Positions 36,501 through 45,473 of a DNA stretch of 64,000 nt are shown in pieces. Each line of letters starts with the position of its first letter. The stretch's first letter is position 1. This DNA comes from an uncultured Prevotellaceae bacterium (lineage in GTDB: Bacteria; Bacteroidota; Bacteroidia; Bacteroidales; Bacteroidaceae): positions 62,001-126,000 of the forward strand of contig OMXS01000015.1 in NCBI GenBank assembly GCA_900315095.1, written 5' to 3'. Position numbers and translations under genes: made by a program. The notes beneath the pieces were generated by a model that was not told the origin of the DNA, ran no database searches, and was given only the letters and a program-made list of their open reading frames with translations.

Positions 36501-37839
36501 TATTCTTCGGAGAACTAGGCGCGTTCTTCGTGTCGTTGAATGTGTCGAGCAAGGCCATCGTTTCATTGTCGGCAAAGCGAATGTCGCCAACCGTCTCTGC
36601 CTCTGCTATGTTACAAAGCACATGCTCGAAGCATTTTGCCATCCCGACAACCATTTCTCGCGAGTAGATGGCGGCGTTATACTCCACATAAAGGTCAAGT
36701 CGCCCGCACTCGAACCATAGTTCCATAGCGAGTGCCGAGCCCGACATGTTGGGCATTATGAACTTCTTCTTCAGCGGATAGCCGCAGAACTGCTGTTGCG
36801 GTTGGGTGTTCCCTTGGTATATGAAGTTCACTTCGCCGAAGCCGCCGCATAGTTTTCGCACCTCGCTGAACGGGTGGATGTCGTTCACCATGCATCTAGC
36901 CTGTTGCCAGCGTATGTCGTGCATCAGGTCGGAAACGCGTGTCTCGCCGTTCCATCGGGCAGCAACGGGAATCGTCTGCACCAGCATGCCTACCGTGCGT
37001 TGCATGCTCTTGCCGTGACGACCATGAAAAACGGTGGAGAAACGCACCTCGTCCTCGCCCGTGAAACATCCAAGGAATAGCGCGAAAGCGGTGAGACTCA
37101 CGACGTTAGCGCTTTGTCCTGCCTTCTGGCAGATGGCGTTCCATTGCTCTGTAGTTATGCTTGTGGGGAATATCTCGAACGTTGGCATCGGCTCGCTGGC
37201 ATCATATTTGTCGGCGGGCGGCATGCTTCTTAGTGCTGTTTTCGGGAAAGTGGTCTCGTGCCATTGGCGTGCAGCCTCGTAGTCGGCGGTCGTTCGACGT
37301 TCACTTTCCTTGCGTGCAACATCAAAGAGGTCGTCGGTTTCGGGTTGCAACGGCATTCCTGCATAGGCATCTGTAATGTCGCCGAGCAGTATGTTCATCG
37401 AGATGCCGTCGAAAACGGTATGGTGGAAGTTGGCGAGCAACGACACCCCGCTCTCCGTTTTCAGGATGAGCAAACGGTAAAGTCGGCCTCCATCGTAGTC
37501 GAGTGGAACGCAAAAGCGGCTCACCGTCTCGTTTTCCTTGTTATCTGTTGTCACTACGGTTTCCACGAAGGGCGGTTCCTCGTCGTGCCTCACCATAAGA
37601 GGCTCGCCGTCGTTGTCGGTTGTCAACCTCGCTTTCACTATAGGGTGATTGTTCACGGCGAGTTCCGTTGCAGCCTTAAGTCTCTGGATGTCAAGGTCGG
37701 GGAATGGTCCGAAACGCATGCAGATATGGTAAGCGGGAGTGCCGCGATGCACATGACAGTAGGTCCATACTGCCTTCTGCGTCTCGCTGAGCCTGCTCGT
37801 TGCTGTCTTGCTGTTGCCGTTTTGGATGTTCGTCTGCAT
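33598..37839 (-). CDS. One-module NRPS: condensation-adenylation-carrier-thioester reductase
   Basis: A 1413-aa non-ribosomal peptide synthetase. The condensation domain (about 15-435) has the catalytic HHxxxDG at 139-145 (HHTVFDG) and LSETQ at 18-22. The adenylation domain (about 445-925) has A3 YTSGSTGKSK (596-605), A5 NQYGPTE (726-732), FRTGD and the A10 lysine K923 in TGKVDRKAL. The carrier protein (about 940-1010) carries GGTS with the phosphopantetheine Ser977. The terminal reductase (about 1053-1410) has the NAD(P)H loop LLTGATGFLG and the Tyr1217-x3-Lys1221 pair (YTTTK). All catalytic residues look intact. The logic is to condense an incoming acyl group with one amino acid and release it reductively as an aldehyde or alcohol. 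No phosphopantetheinyl transferase is nearby. No closely similar named cluster comes to mind. Confidence 0.93.
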   Translation of the reverse strand: MQTNIQNGNSKTATSRLSETQKAVWTYCHVHRGTPAYHICMRFGPFPDLDIQRLKAATELAVNNHPIVKARLTTDNDGEPLMVRHDEEPPFVETVVTTDNKENETVSRFCVPLDYDGGRLYRLLILKTESGVSLLANFHHTVFDGISMNILLGDITDAYAGMPLQPETDDLFDVARKESERRTTADYEAARQWHETTFPKTALRSMPPADKYDASEPMPTFEIFPTSITTEQWNAICQKAGQSANVVSLTAFALFLGCFTGEDEVRFSTVFHGRHGKSMQRTVGMLVQTIPVAARWNGETRVSDLMHDIRWQQARCMVNDIHPFSEVRKLCGGFGEVNFIYQGNTQPQQQFCGYPLKKKFIMPNMSGSALAMELWFECGRLDLYVEYNAAIYSREMVVGMAKCFEHVLCNIAEAETVGDIRFADNETMALLDTFNDTKNAPSSPKNIIELFRHWAKVAPDAIAVCDERNRLSYAELNLQSDRLAALLKSSGAGRGSVVALLLPRDVSMPLCTLAVLKSGAAYLPCSAASPDAVISEQWLDAEAEILVTTSNLKHRTGQFKGTILTLDENDYHIEHLSEEALSNVEICPNDLFALFYTSGSTGKSKAVRITHGNVAAYCHWYREYFQPHEGTVIGAYNAFAFDASVTDMFTTLSSGATLAIVPERLKNDIRAVAEYVDNQQIEIIDLPTQIGRLFAMHERCNTLRHIVLGGEAVTPFKACHDYNIYNQYGPTETTVAVTAYHLQGNEKYIPIGKAITGTRLYVVDSHGRRAPIGAPGELWIAGSQVAEGYHKRPKETTEAFIENPFCKERPFDRVFRTGDIVRYRIDGTLEFLGRKDGMVKIRGFRVELGAVEAALRNCSGVEEAAATIFADANGTMQIAAFLVAQEPLDFAAIRQEMLARVPSAMVPLTMQQIDTLPLTTTGKVDRKALPKPEIAVDDDYTEPQNITESIICEVFANVLGKERVGAETDFFATGGTSITAVHVLMQLEKHGIDVQYADIYGHPTARQLAKWVDSENKEESHDIADDDFTTLQKAIAEGNSACLGSNENVPLHDVLLTGATGFLGIHILAELLTRNINKVWCVVRRTGEETANEKLLGVLHHYFGTKHDTRFAECVETVEGDLTMAATFQRLETIESRDLTVINCAAIVKHFAPKGMMERINVDAVRRLADFCSRHNARMTHISTLNTIMPTTGKQHPEGQHITEATFTPLPSTANPYTTTKWEAERLLLNDAGRGAKVKIMRMGNLSPRLSDGMLQKGFEQNAALNWMRIIALTRCCPQSYMDVPVEFTPVDVAAQTVVLLSETPASGNVFHVFCPPKLSVADVISAMKQCGINVETTSEEAFAQRLHDLLNDERAGQSLAVARETQSFGAPSFCWNNDFTLKVIANLDHSMPNLPPDYIKGIIKQLAGNRFF

Positions 37840-38412
37840 GTTTCCCCTTTCGTTCGTTGTGTGGGTTTTGCTTGCAAATTTAATATTTTATTTTGAATAA
37901 TCGTCCTATTTGAAGCAAAAAACATAACCCCCTGTTTTCTCATTGATGCCTTTTCGTCTTGCGATTGATGGCTTTTGAGGATGTCAGAGATGGCTTTTGA
38001 GGATGTCAGAGATGGCTTTTGAGGATGTCAGAGATGGCTTTTGAGGATGCCAAAGATGGCTTTTGAGGATGCCAAAGGTATATCATTGGGAAACCGATAA
38101 TGTCATTCCACGCTTGTCTTGCATTTTATAGGGAAACAAGACGAACAAAAATGACGGGCATAATCTTACTTCTTGTCCAATAAGTAAAGCCTTTTCTGCG
38201 GACGATGTTTCCCGTTTTGGGAAACTTTTGAAAAGTAGCGAAGGAAAAAGTTTTCTGTTTTGGAAAACCGAAAAGTAAATTTTTTATATGTAAATAATCT
38301 ATAAAGTATTTCTTTGTTTCAGAAAAAAACTTTATCTTTGCACCATAATTTAATACACATGTAGGGAAGACTTTACCCGCGAATTACTGAAATCAACATC
38401 TTAAAAGCAATT
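37840..38412. other. Intergenic region between the NRPS and nrdJ
   Basis: 573 bp without a gene. On the minus strand a -7-like TAAATTTG (37882-37875) precedes the NRPS by about 36 nt, with no clear -33. It contains five 22-bp repeats (37967-38076). On the plus strand TATCTTTG (38333-38340) is the likely -7 of nrdJ. I see no cobalamin riboswitch. Confidence 0.6.
37967..38076. repeat. Five 22-bp tandem repeats
   Basis: Units start at 37967, 37989, 38011, 38033 and 38055 and read GATGGCTTTTGAGGATGTCA plus GA. The last two carry GCCAAA in place of GTCAGA. No spacers exist, so it is a plain minisatellite and not a CRISPR array. Confidence 0.95.
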
Positions 38413-40971
38413 ATGGAACATCAGAAAACCTACTCTCAAGAGGAAGCATTCAATGAGTCCTTGAAATATTTTAATGGCGACGAACTCGCCGCTCGCGTAT
38501 GGGTGAACAAATATGCGATGAAGGACAGTTTCGGAAACATATACGAAAAGAGTCCTGAGGACATGCATTGGAGAATAGCAAACGAGGTGGCTCGCATAGA
38601 GAAAAAATATCCCAACCCTATTAAGGCGGAAGATATCTTTGAGTTGCTCGACCACTTCCGCTATATCGTTCCTGCTGGTTCGCCGATGACGGGAATAGGT
38701 AACAACTTCCAGGTTGCTTCGCTTAGCAACTGCTTTGTTATCGGGCTTGACGGCAATGCCGACTCTTATGGCGCCGTGATGCGCATCGATGAGGAGCAGG
38801 TTCAGTTGATGAAACGTCGCGGAGGAGTAGGTCACGACCTCAGTCAGATACGTCCTAAGGGAACGCCTGTGAACAATTCGGCACTCACTTCTACAGGACT
38901 TGTACCTTTCATGGAGCGTTACAGCAACTCCACTCGTGAGGTGGCTCAGGACGGAAGACGCGGTGCGCTGATGCTCTCGGTAAGCATCAAGCACCCCGAC
39001 AGCGAGGCTTTCATAGATGCTAAGATGACCGAAGGCAAGGTGACTGGTGCCAATGTGTCGGTGAAAATCGACGATGAGTTCATGCAGGCAGCCACCGAAG
39101 ACAAGGAGTATGTTCAGCAGTTCCCCATTGATAGCAAAGAGCCGATGGTGAAGAAGACCATCAGCGCAAAGGCGCTTTGGGAGAAAATTGTTCACAATGC
39201 ATGGAAAAGTGCCGAGCCAGGAGTGCTCTTCTGGGACACTATTCTTCGCGAGAGCATCCCCGACTGCTATGCCGACCTCGGCTTCCGTACCGTCTCTACC
39301 AACCCATGTGGTGAGATTCCGCTCTGTCCTTACGACTCATGCCGACTGCTGTCGATAAACCTTTTCAGTTACGTTAAGAATCCTTTCACCAAGGATGCGT
39401 ACTTCGACTACGACTTGTTCCGCAAGCATGTGGCTCTGGCTCAGCGCATAATGGACGACATTGTGGACCTTGAGATGGAGAAGATAGACCTCATTATGGC
39501 TAAGATAAAGAAAGACCCGCAGAGCGAGGAGGTGAAAGGCGCCGAGTATCATCTATGGGAGAAGATTCAGGACAAGAGCTCTAAGGGACGCCGAACGGGC
39601 GTGGGCATCACAGCCGAAGGCGACATGATAGCCGCTATGGGACTTCGTTACGGCACTCAGGAGGCTACAGACTTCTCTGTGAATGTTCACAAAACGCTTG
39701 CCCTCGCGGCATACGGCTCGTCGGTGGAGATGGCAAAGGAGCGCGGCGCATTTGAGATTTTCGATGCCAAACGCGAAGAAAAGAATCCGTTCATCATGCG
39801 TATCAAGGACGCCGATCCTAAACTCTACGAGGAAATGAAGAAATACGGCCGCCGCAACATCGCATGTCTTACTATAGCACCAACTGGCACTACATCGCTC
39901 ATGACACAGACAACGAGCGGCATCGAGCCCGTGTTCCTGCCTGTATATAAGCGCCGCCGCAAAGTGAATCCTGGTGACCAGGGCGCTCATGTCGATTTCG
40001 TTGACGAGGTGGGCGACTCTTTCGAGGAGTACATTGTTTATCACAAGAAGTTCCTCGACTGGATGAAGATAAACGGAATAGACACCGAGAAACGATACAC
40101 TCAGGAGGAAATAGACGCGCTGGTGGAGCAGTCGCCATACTATAAAGCAACTGCTAACGATGTCGACTGGCTGATGAAGGTGCGCATGCAAGGTGCAATA
40201 CAGAAGTGGGTAGACCACTCTATCAGCGTCACCGTTAACCTTCCGAACGATGTTGATGAAGAACTCGTTAACCGACTCTATGTTGAGGCTTGGCGTAGCG
40301 GGTGCAAGGGATGCACCATCTATCGTGACGGCTCGCGCTCGGGAGTGATGATTCAGGTGAACGAAAAGAAGAAGAAAACCGAGGAGAAGCCTGCGGAACC
40401 TGTTCCATGCAAGCATCCTGAGGTGACAGAAGTGCGTCCGCAGACACTCGAGTGCGATGTGGTACGATTCCAAAACAACAAAGAGAAGTGGGTGGCTTTT
40501 GTCGGATTGCTCGACGGTTATCCATACGAGATATTCACAGGTCTTCAAGACGACGAAGAGGGCATTATGCTCCCGAAGTCGGTTACCAAAGGAAAGATTA
40601 TCAAGCAGGTGAACGAGAACGGCACGAAACGATATGACTTCCAGTTCGAGAACAAACGAGGATACAAGACAACTGTGGAAGGATTGTCGGAGAAGTTCAA
40701 CCCCGAGTACTGGAACTACGCGAAACTCATTTCGGGAGTGCTGCGCTATCGTATGCCTATCGACCACGTTATCCGTCTCGTAAGTTCGTTGCAACTGAAG
40801 AGCGAGAGCATCAACACATGGAAGAACGGCGTGGAGCGCGCCTTGAAGAAGTATGTTTCTGATGGAACAGAAGCCAAGGGACAGCGCTGCCCTAACTGTG
40901 GTCAGGAGACTTTGGTATATCAAGAGGGATGTCTCATCTGCACCAACTGCGGCGCCTCACGTTGCGGATAA
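38413..40971 (+). CDS. nrdJ: Adenosylcobalamin-dependent ribonucleotide reductase, class II
   Basis: Makes deoxyribonucleotides using coenzyme B12 and works with or without oxygen. The 852-aa protein has FRYIVPAGSPMTGIGNN, SNCFVIG with the first active-site Cys, RRGGVGHDLSQIRPKG, TNPCGEIPLCPYDSCRLLSINL with the radical Cys, and APTGTTSLMTQTTSGIEPVF. The C-terminus carries a zinc-ribbon-like CPNCGQETLVYQEGCLICTNCG, which may act in redox shuttling. There is no nrdB-type partner in the window, as expected for class II. folB lies 55 bp downstream on the same strand. Confidence 0.95.
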   Translation: MEHQKTYSQEEAFNESLKYFNGDELAARVWVNKYAMKDSFGNIYEKSPEDMHWRIANEVARIEKKYPNPIKAEDIFELLDHFRYIVPAGSPMTGIGNNFQVASLSNCFVIGLDGNADSYGAVMRIDEEQVQLMKRRGGVGHDLSQIRPKGTPVNNSALTSTGLVPFMERYSNSTREVAQDGRRGALMLSVSIKHPDSEAFIDAKMTEGKVTGANVSVKIDDEFMQAATEDKEYVQQFPIDSKEPMVKKTISAKALWEKIVHNAWKSAEPGVLFWDTILRESIPDCYADLGFRTVSTNPCGEIPLCPYDSCRLLSINLFSYVKNPFTKDAYFDYDLFRKHVALAQRIMDDIVDLEMEKIDLIMAKIKKDPQSEEVKGAEYHLWEKIQDKSSKGRRTGVGITAEGDMIAAMGLRYGTQEATDFSVNVHKTLALAAYGSSVEMAKERGAFEIFDAKREEKNPFIMRIKDADPKLYEEMKKYGRRNIACLTIAPTGTTSLMTQTTSGIEPVFLPVYKRRRKVNPGDQGAHVDFVDEVGDSFEEYIVYHKKFLDWMKINGIDTEKRYTQEEIDALVEQSPYYKATANDVDWLMKVRMQGAIQKWVDHSISVTVNLPNDVDEELVNRLYVEAWRSGCKGCTIYRDGSRSGVMIQVNEKKKKTEEKPAEPVPCKHPEVTEVRPQTLECDVVRFQNNKEKWVAFVGLLDGYPYEIFTGLQDDEEGIMLPKSVTKGKIIKQVNENGTKRYDFQFENKRGYKTTVEGLSEKFNPEYWNYAKLISGVLRYRMPIDHVIRLVSSLQLKSESINTWKNGVERALKKYVSDGTEAKGQRCPNCGQETLVYQEGCLICTNCGASRCG

Positions 40972-41026
40972 GAGTTGACTTCTCATATAAAACATAGCGC
41001 TTCCGAACCCCTAAAGTCCTAAGATA

Positions 41027-41407
41027 ATGACAATAAAAGAGTGTTGGATATCGATAGACAAGATGAGGTTTCACGCCTGTCACGGCGTGATGCCTCAGGA
41101 GAGAGTCACGGGGGGCGAGTTTGTCGTTTCACTCGACGTGAAATGCGACATCTCAGGTGCCGTCTTGTCCGACGATGTCAATGATACCGTTAACTATGCT
41201 GAAATATTCAAAATCGTAAATAGAGAGATGCAACAGCCTTCCTGCTTGCTGGAACACCTGGCAGGCAGGATTGGCAAATGCATTTTCAGCGAGATTGAAG
41301 GCATCAGCGAGATGTGTATCAAAGTGCAGAAAGTGAATCCTCCGATGGGCGGACAATGTGAGGGAGCCGCCGTTTCGCTTTACTTAATAAATGATAAAAC
41401 TTTTTGA
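41027..41407 (+). CDS. folB: Dihydroneopterin aldolase
   Basis: Cleaves dihydroneopterin to 6-hydroxymethyl-dihydropterin and glycolaldehyde in folate synthesis, the step before FolK. The 126 aa include FHACHGVMPQERVTGGEFVVSLDV (family N-terminus with the pterin-binding Glu), DTVNYAEIFKIV and LLEHLAGRIGKCI, and end KVQKVNPPMGGQCEGAAVSLY. It is slightly longer than the usual 120. It may be cotranscribed with nrdJ; the next gene has its own -7 box at 41436. Confidence 0.95.
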   Translation: MTIKECWISIDKMRFHACHGVMPQERVTGGEFVVSLDVKCDISGAVLSDDVNDTVNYAEIFKIVNREMQQPSCLLEHLAGRIGKCIFSEIEGISEMCIKVQKVNPPMGGQCEGAAVSLYLINDKTF

Positions 41408-41435
41408 AAGTTATCGGTTTTTCGCTTATAATATA

Positions 41436-41443
41436 TAATTTTG
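41436..41443 (+). promoter_or_regulatory. -7 box of the amidase gene
   Basis: TAATTTTG, 17 nt before the ATG at 41461; a -33 box at the normal spacing is lacking. Confidence 0.45.
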
Positions 41444-41460
41444 CACACAATTAATAAGGT

Positions 41461-42654
41461 ATGCGCAAGAAATTGACATTTGTGATGGTGCTTTTGTTCG
41501 GCATATTGGTTAATGTTACCGGTGCCGGAAAGAAGACTTTCACTCTTGTCATTGATGCTGGTCACGGCGGACACGATGCCGGTGCGGTGGGCGCAATATC
41601 CAAGGAGAAGAACATCAACCTTAATGTGGCGCTGGCGTTTGGCCGACTTGTTGAGGCCAACTGCCCAGATGTGAACGTTGTATATACACGAAAGACTGAT
41701 ATCTTCATCCCGCTCAACGAGCGCGCTAACATCGCAAACCGCCACAAGGCCGACCTTTTCATCTCGGTGCACACCAACGCCCTGCCGAAGGGTAGGATAG
41801 CGCGAGGCTTCGAGGTGTATACCTTGGGAATGCACCGTGCGGCAGACAACCTCGCCGTTGCTAAACGCGAGAATGCCGTGATATCGCTCGAGAAAAACTA
41901 CAAGCAGCGCTATCAGGGCTTCGACCCTAACAGTAGCGAGAGTTACATCATGTTCGAGTTCATTCAGGACCGCAACATGTCGAAGAGCGTGGAACTTGCG
42001 AAGATGATTCAGAAGGAGGCATGTGCCTCTGCAGGGCGCAACAACATGGGCGTTCATCAGGCCGGATTCCTCGTGCTGAGAGCTACATCAATGCCGAGTT
42101 GTCTTATCGAGTTGGGTTTCATTACCACCCCCGACGAGGAACGATACCTTAACTCTAAGGACGGCATCAACCGCCTGGCTCGTGGCATTTACAACGCTTT
42201 TGCAAAATATAAAAATAAGTATAACACAGGACTCTCGGTTCCTTACATCGAAGAAACGGAACAGGTGATGCCGGATATGGCACAGACGGTGGAAGAACCT
42301 CAGCCAGTCAAAGTAGTGCAAGAGGTGGAGGAGACTCCCGCTCCGGCACCTGTGCAGGACGAAACACAAGGAATGCCGGTGTTCAAGGTGCAGGTTCTGG
42401 CAAGCAGCAGGCCGCTCCCTGCTGGCAACAGTCAATTTAAGGGAATGACAGGTTTTGAAAGTTATGTTGAGGATAACCTCGTGAAATACACCTACGGGGA
42501 ATCTACCGACTACAATAAGATAAGCCGTATGCGACAGCATCTTCTCGACAAGTTCCCTCAGGCCTTTATCATCGCATTCCGCGATGGCGTGAAAATGGAT
42601 GTCAGGGAGGCGGTCAGAGAGTTCAAGGCAAATAAAAACAAGAAGCAGTTATGA
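41461..42654 (+). CDS. N-acetylmuramoyl-L-alanine amidase
   Basis: A secreted zinc amidase (Amidase_3/AmiC type) that cuts stem peptides from peptidoglycan. The 397-aa protein has a signal peptide (about 1-22) and the zinc motifs IDAGHGGHDAGAVG, ERANIANRHKADLFISVHTNA and LIELGFITTPDEE. The C-terminal 95 residues (MPVFKVQVLASSRPL...AFIIAFRDG) look like a SPOR-type glycan-binding domain, joined by a Pro/Glu-rich linker. It overlaps the next gene by four bases (ATGA). Confidence 0.92.
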   Translation: MRKKLTFVMVLLFGILVNVTGAGKKTFTLVIDAGHGGHDAGAVGAISKEKNINLNVALAFGRLVEANCPDVNVVYTRKTDIFIPLNERANIANRHKADLFISVHTNALPKGRIARGFEVYTLGMHRAADNLAVAKRENAVISLEKNYKQRYQGFDPNSSESYIMFEFIQDRNMSKSVELAKMIQKEACASAGRNNMGVHQAGFLVLRATSMPSCLIELGFITTPDEERYLNSKDGINRLARGIYNAFAKYKNKYNTGLSVPYIEETEQVMPDMAQTVEEPQPVKVVQEVEETPAPAPVQDETQGMPVFKVQVLASSRPLPAGNSQFKGMTGFESYVEDNLVKYTYGESTDYNKISRMRQHLLDKFPQAFIIAFRDGVKMDVREAVREFKANKNKKQL

Positions 42655-43553
42655 AGTTTTTTACAAAGGAAGTGAAGATAGCCATCGTGGCTATTATAGG
42701 GCTCGTAGTTCTTTTCTACGGTCTTAATTTTCTTAAAGGACTGAGTCTTTTCTCTCAAGAAAACATCTATTATATAAAGTTTAATGACGTCAGCGGACTC
42801 GGACAATCAAGTCCTATCTATGCAAATGGCTTCCGCGTGGGAGTGGTCAAGGAAGTCTTGTTCGACTATAAAAAGCCCGACGACGTGAAGGTGGCTGTGG
42901 ATATAGAAGAGGAACTTCAGATTCCTAACGGCTCGACGGCAGAGATTGTCAGCGATATGCTGGGCAATGTGCAGGTAAATCTTTTGCTCGGAGACGACAG
43001 AACACACTTTATGCAGCCTGGCTCAACATTGCAGGGAGAGACCAGCGAGGGCGCTCTCGGTCAGGTGAAGAAGATGATTCCCACCATTGAAAATATGCTG
43101 CCGAAACTCGATTCCATAATGGTAAGTGTCAACACTCTGCTTGCTGACCCAGCCATAGCACAGTCGTTGCATAACGTGGAGCATGTTACGGCAAACCTAA
43201 ATACATCCACTCGTGAGCTGAACAAATTGATGGCACAACTCAATCATGATGTTCCAGGCATGACACAACGTGCCAACAAACTGATGGACAACGCCAATGA
43301 AATGGTGACAAATCTGAACAAGGTGGATGTGGACCAGACAATGCGCAAGGTGAACGCCACACTTGATAACGTGGAGCAGTTTACCGCACAGCTCAACAGC
43401 AACAATGGCTCGCTCGGATTGCTCATGCGCGACAAGTCGCTCTACAACAATCTGAACGCCACGATGTTGTCTGCCGACTCGCTGCTCACCAACCTTCGTG
43501 AGCATCCGAAGCGTTATGTTCACTTCTCTTTGTTCGGGAAGAAGGATAAGTAA
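42651..43553 (+). CDS. MCE/MlaD-family lipid-transport protein
   Basis: A 300-aa protein with one N-terminal helix (about 8-28, VKIAIVAIIGLVVLFYGLNFLKG) and an MCE domain (about 37-115, YYIKFNDVSGLGQSSPIYANGFRVGVV...VNLLLGDD), the fold that forms hexameric rings for phospholipid transfer across the periplasm. The rest is a long helix-rich region with many Asn and Leu (about 150-285). The Mla ATPase and permease are not in the window. It is translationally coupled to the amidase (ATGA). Confidence 0.9.
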   Translation: MKFFTKEVKIAIVAIIGLVVLFYGLNFLKGLSLFSQENIYYIKFNDVSGLGQSSPIYANGFRVGVVKEVLFDYKKPDDVKVAVDIEEELQIPNGSTAEIVSDMLGNVQVNLLLGDDRTHFMQPGSTLQGETSEGALGQVKKMIPTIENMLPKLDSIMVSVNTLLADPAIAQSLHNVEHVTANLNTSTRELNKLMAQLNHDVPGMTQRANKLMDNANEMVTNLNKVDVDQTMRKVNATLDNVEQFTAQLNSNNGSLGLLMRDKSLYNNLNATMLSADSLLTNLREHPKRYVHFSLFGKKDK

Positions 43554-44036
43554 TGACTTGTTTCATACGAGAATTGTATTTATGCGTTTTTTATCTATAA
43601 TATTTTAGGGCAAAAAATAGCGTTAATTAAAATTGGTCTAAATAGAAAATTCGTCATTGATACACTTTAGGAAAATTCTCTCAAGCATTATAAATCAGCC
43701 ATTTTCGTCACCTTAAGTGAACTTTAACATCACGTTTGGCAATTAGTGTTAGTATGATATAAATCTCACTAAATCAAAGACTTTGAAATATGCAAGCGTT
43801 TTTTGTGGAGACAAAAACGTCAAATTTCATAAAGGCAATAAATTAAACGATTTATGGCAATATTCAAAATAAATTATAAAAACACACATTTGCCCAATTC
43901 GATTAAAATTGCGAAATTTGCACTCGTAAAACTTCTACATGCCTTTTGAGCGATGTATCATTAACGACATCGCATCAACGAGAGAAACAGAAGACTAACC
44001 GCGGAGGCCAACCTCCAACATTTAAAAAAATTATTA
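43554..44036. other. AT-rich region upstream of dnaA
   Basis: 483 bp, strongly AT-rich, with no gene. I found no TTATCCACA-type DnaA boxes in it, so an origin here is not supported despite the position. Confidence 0.6.
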
Positions 44037-45446
44037 ATGACAAAGAGAACCCAAGCTCTCTGGGACGAAACGCTCCGATTAATAAAGGAGAATGTCTCGG
44101 AACAGCAATTCAGCGCACTGTTTAAGCCGATGATTCTCGAGAGTTTCGATGAAAACTCGAGAAGAATCTTGGTGAAGCTGCCCAGCATGTTCGTCTATGA
44201 ATATGTTGAGGAGCACTATGCTGACTTGTTGTTTAAGGTTCTCACGCGTACATTCGGCCCTGGATTCCAGCTCAACTACCGCATTCTTGCCGATAAAGAG
44301 CACGGCAAGACAAATGTCATTGAGTCTGAACCAGTAGCTAATATCGACCAGCAGCGCCAGCGTTCGGGCGTCAATCAGTCTCCGACAATTCTCGATGCTG
44401 TGCAACCGCAGCAGATAGATTCGCAACTGAATCCTCGTCTCACGTTTGCCAATTTCGTAGAAGGTGCAAGCAATAAACTGCCACGTACTGTCGGACTTTC
44501 CATTGCTGAGCACCCGCGCACCACGTCATTCAACCCGATGTTCATATTCGGTCCGAGTGGTTGTGGCAAAACACACCTTATTAATGCTATAGGTGTGCGC
44601 ACGAAGGAACTGTATCCTCAGAAGCGCGTTCTTTATGTTTCGGCACGTCTTTTCCAAGTGCAGTACACCAATGCTGTGCTGAAAAACTCGCTCAACGATT
44701 TCATCCGCTTCTACCAGACCATAGACATGCTCATCGTGGATGATATCCAGGAGTGGATGAGTGCAACGAAAACACAGGACACTTTCTTCCACATCTTCAA
44801 CCATCTCTTCCGCAACGGCAAGCGCATAATACTTGCATCTGACCGTCCGCCGGTTGACCTTAAGGGAATGCATGAGCGTCTGCTAACTCGTTTCTCATGT
44901 GGACTTACAGCCGAACTGGAGAAACCTAACGAGCAACTTTGCATTGACATACTCAACCGCAAGATTAAGCATGACGGACTGAACATCCCTGAAGATGTGG
45001 TGCGTTTCATCGCGCAGACAGCCAACGGCAGTGTCCGCGACCTCGAAGGAGTGGTGAATTCGCTGATGGCATACAGCATCGTGTATAACCGCGACATTGA
45101 CATGACTTTGGCAGAGCGTGTTATCAAGCGTGCTGTTAAGGTGGATGACCGTCCTCTTACTGTTGATGAAATCGTAGAGACGGTATGCGGCCATTTCAAC
45201 GTCTCTACCACCGCTGTGAGCAGCCGTAGCCGTAAGCGCGAGCATGTAATGGCTCGTCAGGTGGCGATGTACCTCACTCAGAAATACACCAAGATGCCAG
45301 CTTCGCGTATCGGGCAGCTCGTTGGAGGCCGTGATCATAGCACTGTTATCCACAGTTGCTCTCAGGTGGAGAAGCGACTCACCACTGACCGCAATTTCAG
45401 CGATGAGATTTCAGAGATAGAAAAATCATTCAAACTTAAGAAATAA
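44037..45446 (+). CDS. dnaA: Chromosomal replication initiator DnaA
   Basis: A 469-aa AAA+ initiator that opens the origin. Domain I is at about 1-90 (LWDETLRLIKENVSEQQFSALFKPM). The Walker A GPSGCGKT is at 172-179, Walker B is IDMLIVDDIQ, and the C-terminal helix-turn-helix ends in the DnaA signature VGGRDHSTVIHSCSQV. It stands alone between the MlaD gene and the thiamine transporter, with no dnaN or recF beside it, which is usual in Bacteroidetes. Confidence 0.97.
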   Translation: MTKRTQALWDETLRLIKENVSEQQFSALFKPMILESFDENSRRILVKLPSMFVYEYVEEHYADLLFKVLTRTFGPGFQLNYRILADKEHGKTNVIESEPVANIDQQRQRSGVNQSPTILDAVQPQQIDSQLNPRLTFANFVEGASNKLPRTVGLSIAEHPRTTSFNPMFIFGPSGCGKTHLINAIGVRTKELYPQKRVLYVSARLFQVQYTNAVLKNSLNDFIRFYQTIDMLIVDDIQEWMSATKTQDTFFHIFNHLFRNGKRIILASDRPPVDLKGMHERLLTRFSCGLTAELEKPNEQLCIDILNRKIKHDGLNIPEDVVRFIAQTANGSVRDLEGVVNSLMAYSIVYNRDIDMTLAERVIKRAVKVDDRPLTVDEIVETVCGHFNVSTTAVSSRSRKREHVMARQVAMYLTQKYTKMPASRIGQLVGGRDHSTVIHSCSQVEKRLTTDRNFSDEISEIEKSFKLKK

Positions 45447-45473
45447 TACTCATCCCTTACTTTACATTCCAAT

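Noticed and set aside
37967-38076. CRISPR array
   Set aside because: The 22-bp units are directly adjacent without spacers and no cas genes are present.
38331-38412. Cobalamin riboswitch before nrdJ
   Set aside because: The leader is only about 65 nt and shows no B12-box core.
39553-40923. 456-aa ORF antisense to nrdJ
   Set aside because: It is a shadow of the conserved nrdJ codons; nrdJ has all its catalytic motifs.
43554-44036. Chromosomal origin upstream of dnaA
   Set aside because: AT-rich, but without DnaA boxes or typical repeats.
45344-45353. Perfect DnaA box TTATCCACA inside dnaA
   Set aside because: It encodes the conserved DnaA signature Thr-Val-Ile-His-Ser, and no cluster of boxes surrounds it, so it is not evidence of oriC.
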